A stretch of 33,849 bases of DNA from NCBI GenBank assembly GCA_001872625.1, contig MNXP01000020.1, positions 1 to 33,849 on the forward strand, in the 5' to 3' direction. Under the pieces are notes generated by a model. The model searched no databases. It had not been told where the DNA came from and saw only the letters and a list, made by a program, of their open reading frames with translations. Origin of the DNA: Bacteroidetes bacterium CG2_30_33_31. GTDB lineage: Bacteria > Bacteroidota > Bacteroidia > Bacteroidales > UBA1556. Shown one piece after another: positions 19,005 to 26,413 of this stretch (positions are counted from its first letter, which is position 1; every line of letters starts with the position of its first letter). The position numbers and the translations under genes were made by a program.

Positions 19005-20351
19005 ATGAATCAGAAAATTGAAAATATCTTTTTCTTAGGAATCGGCGGCATTGGAATGAGCGCCTTGGCTCGCTACTTTTTGGCCCAAGGTCACATTATT
19101 TCTGGTTATGATAAAACCAAAACTCCTCTTACCTTGGAGATGGAAGATAAAGGTATAAACATTTATTATGAGGATAAAATTCAAAATATTATTCACACAC
19201 CTGATTATGTGATATATACGCCAGCAATTCCGAAAGACAACTTGATTTTTAATCATCTAAAAGCTCTTGAAATTCCATTTTATAAAAGAGCCGAAATTCT
19301 TGGGAATATCAGTAAAGAATATTTTACCATTGCTGTTGCTGGCACTCATGGCAAAACTACCATTACCAGCCTTATAGCTCATATCTTGCAATTCAACAAC
19401 CAACCTATTATAGCTTTTATTGGTGGCATTTGTAAGAATTATAGCTCAAATTTTCTTCTATCAAAAAATCCTAAAATCATGGTTGTGGAGGCCGATGAAT
19501 TTGACCGTTCATTCCTCACACTTCATCCTGATATAGCTATTGTATCTTCGATGGATGCCGATCATCTCGATATTTATGGTACAAAAGATTTCCTGAAAGA
19601 GTCTTTCTTTATGTTCACCAAGCAAATAAAAAATAATGGACTATTAATTATAAATGATGGCTTAGAAATAGCAAAAGATTTGAAAGTAAACTTCCAGAAA
19701 TATTCTGTTGAAAAAGCGACTTCTATTATTGCCAACAATGCTAAGGTAATAAATGGAAACACTCATTTTACCCTAACAATTAATGGAGAATATTCACAAG
19801 AGATAGAAACATTTCTTCCAGGAATTCATAATATTTTAAATATTTCTGCCGCCGTAGCAGCTTGTTATCATTTAGGCATCAGCGATTTACAAATTGCAGA
19901 AGCTGTCAAAACTTACAAAGGCGTTCAGCGAAGATTCGACCAAAGAATCAAGCGCGATGATGTAGTTTATATCGACGACTATGCTCACCATCCAGCAGAA
20001 ATTGCAGCCACTCTTAAAGCCGTGAAAAGTATTTATCCTGCAAAAAAAATCACTGTGATTTTTCAACCACATCTTTTTAGCCGTACAAGAGACTTCGGAG
20101 ATGACTTTGCTAAGTCGCTTTCCATTGCCGACCAAGTGTTATTGATGGAAATTTATCCTGCACGCGAAAAGCCTATAAAAGGAATAAATTCGCAATGGCT
20201 TTTGGATAAAATTACTTCTAAAGAAAAACAAATAGTTGATTTTGATAATGTTGTAGAAACTATAATCAAAAACCAAACTCAAGTTTTGCTTACTCTCGGG
20301 GCAGGAAATATCGATTTAATAATTAAACCTATTGAGGAGGCCTTATCATGA
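19005..20351 (+). CDS. murC: UDP-MurNAc:L-alanine ligase MurC
   Basis: MurC performs the first amino-acid addition of stem-peptide synthesis, joining L-alanine to UDP-MurNAc with ATP. The 448-residue protein has the N-terminal FLGIGGIGMSALA UDP-binding motif (10-22), the P-loop GTHGKTT (113-119), VEADEFDRSF, and the C-terminal DDYAHHPAEI and FQPHLFSRT motifs that separate MurC from the other Mur ligases. The start follows murG by 1 bp. The stop overlaps the ftsQ start as ATGA. Confidence 0.97.
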   Translation: MNQKIENIFFLGIGGIGMSALARYFLAQGHIISGYDKTKTPLTLEMEDKGINIYYEDKIQNIIHTPDYVIYTPAIPKDNLIFNHLKALEIPFYKRAEILGNISKEYFTIAVAGTHGKTTITSLIAHILQFNNQPIIAFIGGICKNYSSNFLLSKNPKIMVVEADEFDRSFLTLHPDIAIVSSMDADHLDIYGTKDFLKESFFMFTKQIKNNGLLIINDGLEIAKDLKVNFQKYSVEKATSIIANNAKVINGNTHFTLTINGEYSQEIETFLPGIHNILNISAAVAACYHLGISDLQIAEAVKTYKGVQRRFDQRIKRDDVVYIDDYAHHPAEIAATLKAVKSIYPAKKITVIFQPHLFSRTRDFGDDFAKSLSIADQVLLMEIYPAREKPIKGINSQWLLDKITSKEKQIVDFDNVVETIIKNQTQVLLTLGAGNIDLIIKPIEEALS

Positions 20352-21151
20352 AAAAATTACTAATCTTGTTAACATATATTGTTGTTATTTCAGGCTTTAT
20401 TCTGCTTATGGCTTTCAGTGGTATAAATAATAGCCAACGCTTATGCCCAAATGTGGATATAGATATCGACTATGGAAATAAAACTTCTAATAATGTTGTT
20501 TTGTTGCTTCGCGCCGATGTAGAAAATCAAATAAAAATAATTTTCGACACATTAAAAGGAAAAAGAAACTCTGAAATAAACATTGAAATAATTGAAAACT
20601 CCTTAAAGAATCTTAGCTATGTTAAATCATGCGATATCTTTAAGCACATTGATGGAGAAATTAATATATCAATAGTACAGCGTCAACCCATAGTACGTGT
20701 TTATGGAATTTCGGGCAAAAGCTTTTATATCGACAAAACTGGAACGATTATGCCTATTCGCGAAGCTTATCCAGCACGTGTCCTCATAGTCAATGGCTTT
20801 ATTAATGATGTTATTTTTACCGGAGAAAATATTGATATTTTTAATGTAAAAAACGATAGCCTTCCAGGAATAAAGCGAATACGGGAAATATTCATCCTTG
20901 CCAAAACTATTAGCGAAGATGCATTTTTTAAAGATCAAATTACTCAAGTTTTTATTACTACTGATAATGAAATTCAACTTATTCCTTTGGTAGGAAATCA
21001 GATAATTGTGATGACAACTTTTACAAAATTGCCAGAGAAACTTGCTAAATTATTTGCATTTTATACGCAAGGACTTAAAAAATCTGGCTGGGAAAAATAT
21101 AATAAAATAAATATAGAATATAAAGATCAAGTAGTTTGCACAAAAATTTAA
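20348..21151 (+). CDS. ftsQ: Cell-division protein FtsQ
   Basis: FtsQ is a bitopic divisome protein that joins FtsL/FtsB to the ring. The 267-residue protein has one N-terminal membrane helix (about 4-24), then a periplasmic part with a POTRA-like region (about 35-115) and a beta domain with SFYIDKTGTIMP (about 126-137). It ends in the INIEYKDQVVCTK tail that is typical of FtsQ in this phylum. Sequence similarity across phyla is weak, so position between murC and ftsA is important evidence. It overlaps murC by ATGA and ends 4 bp before ftsA. Confidence 0.92.
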   Translation: MKKLLILLTYIVVISGFILLMAFSGINNSQRLCPNVDIDIDYGNKTSNNVVLLLRADVENQIKIIFDTLKGKRNSEINIEIIENSLKNLSYVKSCDIFKHIDGEINISIVQRQPIVRVYGISGKSFYIDKTGTIMPIREAYPARVLIVNGFINDVIFTGENIDIFNVKNDSLPGIKRIREIFILAKTISEDAFFKDQITQVFITTDNEIQLIPLVGNQIIVMTTFTKLPEKLAKLFAFYTQGLKKSGWEKYNKINIEYKDQVVCTKI

Positions 21152-21155
21152 TATT

Positions 21156-22424
21156 ATGAAATCATCAGAAATCATTGTAGGACTGGATATTGGAACAACA
21201 AAAATTGCTTGTGTTGTAGGCCAAAGAAACGAATTCGGTAAGATAGAAATTCTCGGTTACGGAAAAGCTCCCTCAATAGGAGTCTCCCGAGGAGTAGTTT
21301 CCAACATAGAAAAAACTATTCAATCTATACGCAGAGCGGTAGATGAAGCCGAGCTAAAGTCTGAAATAAATATCGATCATGTTTATGTTGGAATTGCTGG
21401 TCAGCATATTAAGAGCCATCAGCATAGGGGAAGTCTGGTGCGTAATAGTTTAGATGATGAAGTTAGCCAGCAAGATATTGATAACTTAATTTCGGATATG
21501 CATAAACTTGTGATGCAGCCGGGTGAGGAGATAATTCACGTAATACCTCAAGAATATATTGTAGATAAAGAAGTGGGGATCAAAGATCCAATAGGTATGT
21601 CGGGCATTAGTCTCGAGGCGAATTTCCATATTATTACTGGTCAAATTACAGCAGCCAAAAATATTAACAAATGCGTGATGAAATCAAATATGGTGGTTGA
21701 AGATTTGATTTTGGAGCCATTGGCATCGGCGGAAGCAGTACTTAGCGAAGAAGAGAAAGAAGCTGGAATTGCTTTGGTTGATATCGGCGGTGGAACAACT
21801 GACATAGCTATTTTTCAAGAAGGCATCATAAGGCATACTGCGGTAATTCCTCTTGGTGGAAACATTATTACTGAGGATGTTAAAGAAGGCTGTAACATAA
21901 TAAAAAATCAGGCAGAGGCTCTCAAAGTGAAATTCGGCTCTGCCTTAGCCGCTGAAAACAAAGATGAAGAAATAGTTTCTATTCCAGGACTTAGAGGCAG
22001 AACGCCTAAGGAAATAAGTTTAAAAAATCTTGCCAATATTATTCAAGCGCGTCTCGAAGAAATTATTGAACACGTGTATTTTGAAATCAAAAATTCGGGT
22101 TATGAGAAAAAACTTATTGGTGGAATTGTACTTACAGGCGGTGGGGCTCAACTTAAACATATAGCCCAACTTTTCGAATTCATCACAGGTTTAGATACGC
22201 GAATTGGTTACCCAAATGAACACCTCGCAGGGAATGTACCCGAAGAATTGAAAAGCCCTCAATATGCAACATGTATTGGACTGGTAATTAAAGGAATACA
22301 AAGCACGCAGTTTATTCCTGAAGCAATTGATAAATCAAAAAAACCTAAAAAAGAAAATAAAGGAAGCTTTTTTGAAAATATCATGAAGAAAGGAAAACAG
22401 TTTTTCGACGAAGATGTAGAATAA
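21156..22424 (+). CDS. ftsA: Cell-division protein FtsA, actin-like membrane tether for FtsZ
   Basis: FtsA is an ATP-binding actin homologue that polymerises on the inner membrane and recruits FtsZ and later divisome proteins. The 422-residue protein has the phosphate-1 motif VGLDIGTTKIACVVG (8-22), a SHS2/1C region at about 85-165, the phosphate-2 motif DIGGGTTDIAIF (209-220), and the adenosine motif GIVLTGGGAQL (323-333). The tail FFENIMKKGKQFF is amphipathic and fits a membrane-targeting helix. It is followed by a 100-bp spacer before ftsZ that carries a phased repeat. Confidence 0.97.
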   Translation: MKSSEIIVGLDIGTTKIACVVGQRNEFGKIEILGYGKAPSIGVSRGVVSNIEKTIQSIRRAVDEAELKSEINIDHVYVGIAGQHIKSHQHRGSLVRNSLDDEVSQQDIDNLISDMHKLVMQPGEEIIHVIPQEYIVDKEVGIKDPIGMSGISLEANFHIITGQITAAKNINKCVMKSNMVVEDLILEPLASAEAVLSEEEKEAGIALVDIGGGTTDIAIFQEGIIRHTAVIPLGGNIITEDVKEGCNIIKNQAEALKVKFGSALAAENKDEEIVSIPGLRGRTPKEISLKNLANIIQARLEEIIEHVYFEIKNSGYEKKLIGGIVLTGGGAQLKHIAQLFEFITGLDTRIGYPNEHLAGNVPEELKSPQYATCIGLVIKGIQSTQFIPEAIDKSKKPKKENKGSFFENIMKKGKQFFDEDVE

Positions 22425-22428
22425 TAAT

Positions 22429-22461
22429 GTTAATAATTAACAATAAATCGTTAATAATTAG
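22429..22461. repeat. Two phased copies of GTTAATAATTA between ftsA and ftsZ
   Basis: GTTAATAATTA begins at 22429 and again at 22450, 21 bp apart, or two helical turns. The first copy is also a near-palindrome (GTTAA-TAA-TTAAC). This is the only spacer near 100 bp inside the cluster and it precedes ftsZ, so the pair could be a regulator site or DNA bend. No function is known to me. Confidence 0.45.
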
Positions 22462-22524
22462 TGGCACAGTTTCTCGTCGCTATTGAATATAAAATTAATT
22501 TTAACGCACAATAAATACAATATT

Positions 22525-24078
22525 ATGATTAAGTTTGATGCACCCAAGGAAATGTCTTCAATAATTAAGGTTCTTGGTGTTGGTGGCGGTGGCTCCAATG
22601 CTGTAAATCACATGTTTAACCAAGGAATCAAAGGTGTTGATTTTATTGTTTGCAATACCGATTCGCAGGCATTGGATCTAAGTCCTATTCCTAATAAAAT
22701 TCAACTTGGCAGCAGTTTGACGGAAGGAAGAGGCGCTGGCTCGGTGCCTGAGGTAGGCAAAAATTCTGCTATTGAAAATATTGAGGAGCTTAGAAACCTA
22801 CTCGAAAAAAATACCAAGATGCTTTTTATTACTGCTGGCATGGGCGGTGGTACTGGCACTGGAGCCGCTCCTGTTATTGCTGCCATTTCTAAAGAATTGG
22901 GCATTTTAACCGTGGCAATTGTTACCATTCCTTTTTCGTTCGAAGGACGTAAGAGAAGAATGCAAGCTGAACAAGGTATTGAAGAATTAAGAAAAAATGT
23001 AGACACACTTTTAGTAATTTCAAACGATAAATTGCGTGAACTCTATGGAAATTTAGCAATTTATGAAGCTTTCGGAAAAGCAGATAATATTTTGACTAAT
23101 GCAGCCAAAGGTATTGCCGAAATCATTACCGTGCCTGGATACCTTAACGTTGACTTTGAAGATGTTAAAACTGTAATGAAAAACTCTGGCGTTGCAATTA
23201 TGGGAACTGGTATTGCCAGTGGCGAAAACCGTGCACACGAAGCTGTTGAAATGGCTCTATCTTCACCTTTGCTCAACGATAGTCAAATTATAGGAGCCAA
23301 TAATATTCTTCTTTACATAAGCACTGGCACCGATGATATTCGTATGGATGAACTTTCTGAAATAACAAATTATATTCAAGAAGAAGCTGGCCTTTCGGCA
23401 GAAATAATTTGGGGTACCGGTAAAGATGAATCTTTAGGTGAGAATGTAAATATTACAATAATTGCTACTGGATTTAAAACAGAAAATTCTGTAGATGCTA
23501 TTTTGGGAAGCACTAAAAGACCAGAAAAACATGTAGTAAAGCTTGATGTGGAAAATGAAATCGAAAAAAATCCACCTAAAAAAGTAGAAATTGAGGAAGT
23601 TGAAATGCAGCTTTTTATTAGACCGGTGATGGAAACTCCTGAGCCAAAAAAACCAGATTATTTAGACGAAATTATTAGAAATTCGCCCACAAGTATAAAT
23701 TCGCCAACCGAAAATAAAAGCACTTTTATTGTGCATACTCTCGACGCTGATGAAGGTGCAGAACCAGAAACTATCACAAGAGAAAGTATCAACAGTGAAA
23801 TTGTAAGTGAAACTAAACCTGTTGAAGCTCCTAAACAAACACTTAACTTTTCTTCCAAAGTTGACGAGAGAATTCAAAAACTTAAAAACTTAAGCCTACG
23901 ACTAAAAAATCCAGAACTCTTCAAAGAAATTGAACAAGTTCCAGCATATATGCGCCGTGGGGTTAGCCTTAACGAAACTTTGAGTTCCAAGTCTGAAAAT
24001 ATCTCGCGTTATTCTCTCGATGGCGAAACAGGCGAAATAAAATCAAATAATTCATTCCTACACGATAATGTTGACTAA
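22525..24078 (+). CDS. ftsZ: Cell-division GTPase FtsZ
   Basis: FtsZ is the tubulin homologue that forms the cytokinetic ring. The 517-residue protein has GVGGGGSNAVNHM (18-30), the tubulin signature GGGTGTG (107-113) in an intact GTPase domain, then a variable linker from about residue 320. The C-terminal part includes VPAYMRRGVSLNE (472-484) and ends in NSFLHDNVD, which looks like the conserved tail of FtsZ from this phylum, the presumed FtsA-binding region. The ATG at 22525 is preferred to an in-frame TTG at 22483, since MIKFDAPKEMSSIIKVLGVGG is the expected start. The last codons overlap the alternative yqeY start. Confidence 0.98.
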   Translation: MIKFDAPKEMSSIIKVLGVGGGGSNAVNHMFNQGIKGVDFIVCNTDSQALDLSPIPNKIQLGSSLTEGRGAGSVPEVGKNSAIENIEELRNLLEKNTKMLFITAGMGGGTGTGAAPVIAAISKELGILTVAIVTIPFSFEGRKRRMQAEQGIEELRKNVDTLLVISNDKLRELYGNLAIYEAFGKADNILTNAAKGIAEIITVPGYLNVDFEDVKTVMKNSGVAIMGTGIASGENRAHEAVEMALSSPLLNDSQIIGANNILLYISTGTDDIRMDELSEITNYIQEEAGLSAEIIWGTGKDESLGENVNITIIATGFKTENSVDAILGSTKRPEKHVVKLDVENEIEKNPPKKVEIEEVEMQLFIRPVMETPEPKKPDYLDEIIRNSPTSINSPTENKSTFIVHTLDADEGAEPETITRESINSEIVSETKPVEAPKQTLNFSSKVDERIQKLKNLSLRLKNPELFKEIEQVPAYMRRGVSLNETLSSKSENISRYSLDGETGEIKSNNSFLHDNVD

Positions 24079-24079
24079 A

Positions 24080-24535
24080 ATGGATTTATCACAACAAATA
24101 AATGAAGATATTAAGCAAGCTATGCTTGCCAAAGACAAACGTAAATTAGAGGCTCTTAGAGCAATAAAAGCTGCCCTTCTAATATTGAAAACTGGCAAAG
24201 ATATAGGCACCGCAGAAATTCCTAAAGAGTTGGAGTTAAAAACATTGCAGCGTCTTATTAAACAACGCAAAGAATCAAGCAATATCTATAAAGAGCAAGG
24301 AAGAAGTGACTTATTTGAAGAAGAAATTTATCAAGCAAGAATTATTGAAGCATATCTTCCACAGCAACTTAGTGAAGAAGAAATTAGAGAAGGAGTGAAA
24401 GAAATTATAGCTGTCACAGGTGCATCTTCAGCCAAAGATATGGGGAAAGTAATGGGCGCCTCTGCCAAAAAATTTGCAGGTAAAGCCGATAATAAAATTA
24501 TTTCCAGTATTGTTAAAGAAATACTTGGAGCATAG
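24080..24535 (+). CDS. yqeY: GatB/YqeY-domain protein
   Basis: This is a small cytoplasmic protein related to the C-terminal tail domain of the amidotransferase subunit GatB; the exact role of stand-alone YqeY proteins is not settled. The 151-residue form shows the family start (DLSQQINEDIKQAMLAKDK), LQRLIKQRKESSNIYKEQGR, EAYLPQQLSEEEI and the late DMGKVMGA motif. The ATG at 24080, 1 bp after the ftsZ stop, is chosen; an upstream in-frame ATG at 24068 would add four residues. It is the last gene before the cluster's terminator and is therefore likely co-transcribed with ftsZ. Confidence 0.95.
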   Translation: MDLSQQINEDIKQAMLAKDKRKLEALRAIKAALLILKTGKDIGTAEIPKELELKTLQRLIKQRKESSNIYKEQGRSDLFEEEIYQARIIEAYLPQQLSEEEIREGVKEIIAVTGASSAKDMGKVMGASAKKFAGKADNKIISSIVKEILGA

Positions 24536-24551
24536 ATGACCGCAATTAATT

Positions 24552-24583
24552 AAACCACCATAGATTTCTTTGGTGGTTTTTTT
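24552..24583 (+). terminator. Intrinsic terminator closing the dcw cluster
   Basis: A perfect 9-bp stem AAACCACCA / TGGTGGTTT (24552-24560 with 24571-24579) encloses a 10-nt loop and runs into a T tract. It lies 16 bp after the yqeY stop. Confidence 0.92.
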
Positions 24584-24732
24584 GTTTCTATAAGTTTCAA
24601 TTTCTTATGATAATGACTCCCCTGAAAATTTTTTTGAATAAAAGAACTTTAATAAATAATCGAAACTTGAATAAAAATTTCTATACACTCCTGATAAATT
24701 ATATACCACATCCAAAGCAGAGTGATAAATCC

Positions 24733-24931
24733 CCAACCAATCTTTTTCCAACCAATCTTTTTTCTTCCAATCTCCAACCAATCTTTTTTTCAATCTCCAA
24801 CCAATCTTTTTTCTTCCAATCTCCAACCAATCTTTTTTCTTCCAATCTCCAACCAATCTTTTTCCAACCAATCTTAAACCAATCTTTTTTTCAATCTCCA
24901 ACCAATCTTTTCCAACCAATCTTTTCCAACC
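24733..24931. repeat. Compound short tandem repeat (CCAACCAATC-based), 199 bp
   Basis: The array is built from units that all begin with CCAACCAATC. In order: 15 bp, 26 bp, 23 bp, 26 bp, 26 bp, 15 bp, 12 bp, a 22-bp variant starting AAACCAATC, 14 bp, 14 bp, and a partial CCAACC. The 26-bp unit adds TTTTTTCTTCCAATCT, and the 23-bp unit adds TTTTTTTCAATCT. One strand is almost free of G. The array ends 15 bp before the yidD promoter element. The mixed unit lengths suggest slippage and unequal exchange, so copy number is likely to vary between strains. Confidence 0.9.
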
Positions 24932-24946
24932 AGACAATCAATTAAC

Positions 24947-24954
24947 TATCTTTG
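24947..24954 (+). promoter_or_regulatory. Promoter -7 element (TATCTTTG) for yidD
   Basis: TATCTTTG is a perfect match to TAnnTTTG, 15 bp before the yidD ATG and 15 bp after the tandem repeat. The -33 region would fall in the last repeat units, where no TTG is present. A transcript from here would have a very short leader. Confidence 0.55.
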
Positions 24955-24969
24955 CAAAACAAGAATTCT

Positions 24970-25275
24970 ATGATGCATAATAATCTAAAGAAAATTTCAA
25001 TAGAAATAGTTTTATTGCCAGTGCAGTTTTACAGATATGCTATTTCCCCACTCACGCCAGCTTCATGCAGACATATTCCCACTTGCTCCGAATATTGTGT
25101 AGATGCATTGAAGAGATATGGAGTTTTACAAGGCAGCGCAATGGCAGCAGAGCGAATTGCACGTTGCCATCCGTGGGGAACATCGGGCTACGATCCAGTT
25201 CCACTATTTAAGTTTAGAATATTCAAAAAATCTAAATTGAAATCAAACTTGTTAAAACATAGAGTTCAAGATTAA
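24970..25275 (+). CDS. yidD: Membrane protein insertion efficiency factor YidD
   Basis: YidD is a small inner-membrane-associated protein that improves YidC-dependent insertion of membrane proteins. The 101-residue protein contains the whole family core: FYRYAISPLTPASCRHIPTC, then SEYCVDALKRYG and the RIARCHPWG motif with GYDPVP. The conserved cysteines are present. The ATG at 24970 (or the adjacent ATG at 24973) is preferred to an in-frame TTG at 24952, because the latter falls inside the promoter element. It stands alone between a terminator plus tandem repeat and ddl, not with rpmH/rnpA/yidC as in many other bacteria. Confidence 0.95.
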   Translation: MMHNNLKKISIEIVLLPVQFYRYAISPLTPASCRHIPTCSEYCVDALKRYGVLQGSAMAAERIARCHPWGTSGYDPVPLFKFRIFKKSKLKSNLLKHRVQD

Positions 25276-25331
25276 ATTTCATTTTAATTTCACACGCTGT
25301 TTATATCTTTTTAATAATTTCCTTAAGTTCC

Positions 25332-25351
25332 GTTGCGCAACTTTTGTAAAA
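25332..25351. repeat. Adjacent palindromes upstream of ddl
   Basis: GTTGCGCAAC (25332-25341) is a perfect 10-bp palindrome. It overlaps by one or two bases a second inverted repeat, CTTTT-GT-AAAAG. They lie about 50-70 bp before the ddl ATG and could be a regulator site. A partial copy, GTTGCGCAA, occurs upstream of the giant surface-protein gene at 7665-7673. Confidence 0.35.
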
Positions 25352-25399
25352 GCAATATTTTTATGATAGCAATTTATTAAAATAATAAGATTTGTGTTT

Positions 25400-26371
25400 A
25401 TGAAAAATATTGCAATTATTAGTGGCGGATTTTCTGGCGAAAGAGTTATTTCCATTGAAAGCGCTAAATTTGTTCTGAAGAATTTAGATGCAACAAAGTA
25501 TGTTGGATATCAAATAATTATTGAGGAAACATCTTGGTATTTTATAGATGAGAATGGGGATAGATTTGAAATAGAGAAAAATGATTTTAGCCTAAATCTG
25601 CCTTCTGGAAAAATAAAATTTGATAGAGTTTTTAATATTATTCATGGAGATCCTGGCGAAAATGGAAAGATGCAAGCATATTTCGAAATTCTTGGAATAC
25701 TTTCTACTTCAAGCAGTTCTGTAATTTCTGCCCTAACTTTTAACAAAGCCTATTGTAATAAAGTTGTTGCAGGCTTAGGAGTAAATGTGGCGGAGGAAGT
25801 ATTTTTAAACAAAAAAGATAAAATCGATGTTAAGCAAATCTTAGAGCATGTAGGCTTACCATGTTTTGTAAAACCAAATGCAGGCGGTTCGAGCATAGGC
25901 ATGAGCAAAGTGCATAATGCTGAAGAACTTTTGCCAGCTATTGAGATGGCTTTTAAAGAAGATAATCAGGTGCTTGTAGAAAGATTTGTGAAAGGTCGCG
26001 AAATAACATGTGGGCTGATAAATTCTAAAGGAAGTGATTTTGTTTTACCCCTTTGTGAAGTTGTAAGCAAAAAAGAATTTTTCGACTATGAAGCAAAGTA
26101 TAATGGGGATTTGGCAGAAGAAATTATACCTGCCATTGTAGAAAAAAACTTCGAGAAAAGCATTAAATCCACCTCTGTATTCTTATACCATAAGCTGAAT
26201 TGCTCGGGCGTTGTGCGCATGGATTATATAATTACTGAAGACAATATTTTCTTTTTGGAGGTAAACACTATTCCTGGACTATCGAGTGCAAGCATAGTTC
26301 CAAAGATGGCAAAAGAGTTTGGATGGAGTTTTAATGAATTGATAGACAAAATTTTAGAAGAAGCAAATTAA
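25400..26371 (+). CDS. ddl: D-alanine:D-alanine ligase
   Basis: Ddl makes the D-Ala-D-Ala dipeptide for the peptidoglycan stem, using ATP in the cytoplasm. The 323-residue ATP-grasp protein has GGFSGERVIS (9-18, with Glu14), HGDPGENG (82-89), KPNAGGSSIGMSK (158-170), FFDYEAKY (227-234) and EVNTIPGL (287-294). Glu14, the Ser pair at 164-165 and Tyr234 align with the Glu15-Ser150-Tyr216 triad of E. coli DdlB, so a normal D-Ala-D-Ala ligase rather than a D-lactate ligase is expected. The ATG at 25400 is chosen over an in-frame GTG at 25394. It lies outside the dcw cluster, separated from it by yidD and a terminator, and converges with mfd. Confidence 0.97.
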   Translation: MKNIAIISGGFSGERVISIESAKFVLKNLDATKYVGYQIIIEETSWYFIDENGDRFEIEKNDFSLNLPSGKIKFDRVFNIIHGDPGENGKMQAYFEILGILSTSSSSVISALTFNKAYCNKVVAGLGVNVAEEVFLNKKDKIDVKQILEHVGLPCFVKPNAGGSSIGMSKVHNAEELLPAIEMAFKEDNQVLVERFVKGREITCGLINSKGSDFVLPLCEVVSKKEFFDYEAKYNGDLAEEIIPAIVEKNFEKSIKSTSVFLYHKLNCSGVVRMDYIITEDNIFFLEVNTIPGLSSASIVPKMAKEFGWSFNELIDKILEEAN

Positions 26372-26413
26372 GAATGAATTAATCTAAATTTTTGTATTTT
26401 TTTCTAATCAAAT

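Noticed and set aside
22462-22480. TGGCAC resembling a sigma-54 -24 element before ftsZ
   Set aside because: There is no GC dinucleotide at the required -12 position.
24733-24931. Possible CRISPR array
   Set aside because: Units are 12-26 bp and directly abutting, with no unique spacers and no cas genes nearby.
24605-24945. Overlapping open frames on both strands (about 110 residues each) across the tandem repeat
   Set aside because: Both are open only because the repeat lacks stop codons; the translations are low-complexity copies of the repeat unit.
25400-26371. Possible D-Ala-D-lactate type ligase
   Set aside because: The Tyr that matches E. coli DdlB Tyr216 is kept in the EAKY motif (Tyr234), as in ordinary D-Ala-D-Ala ligases.
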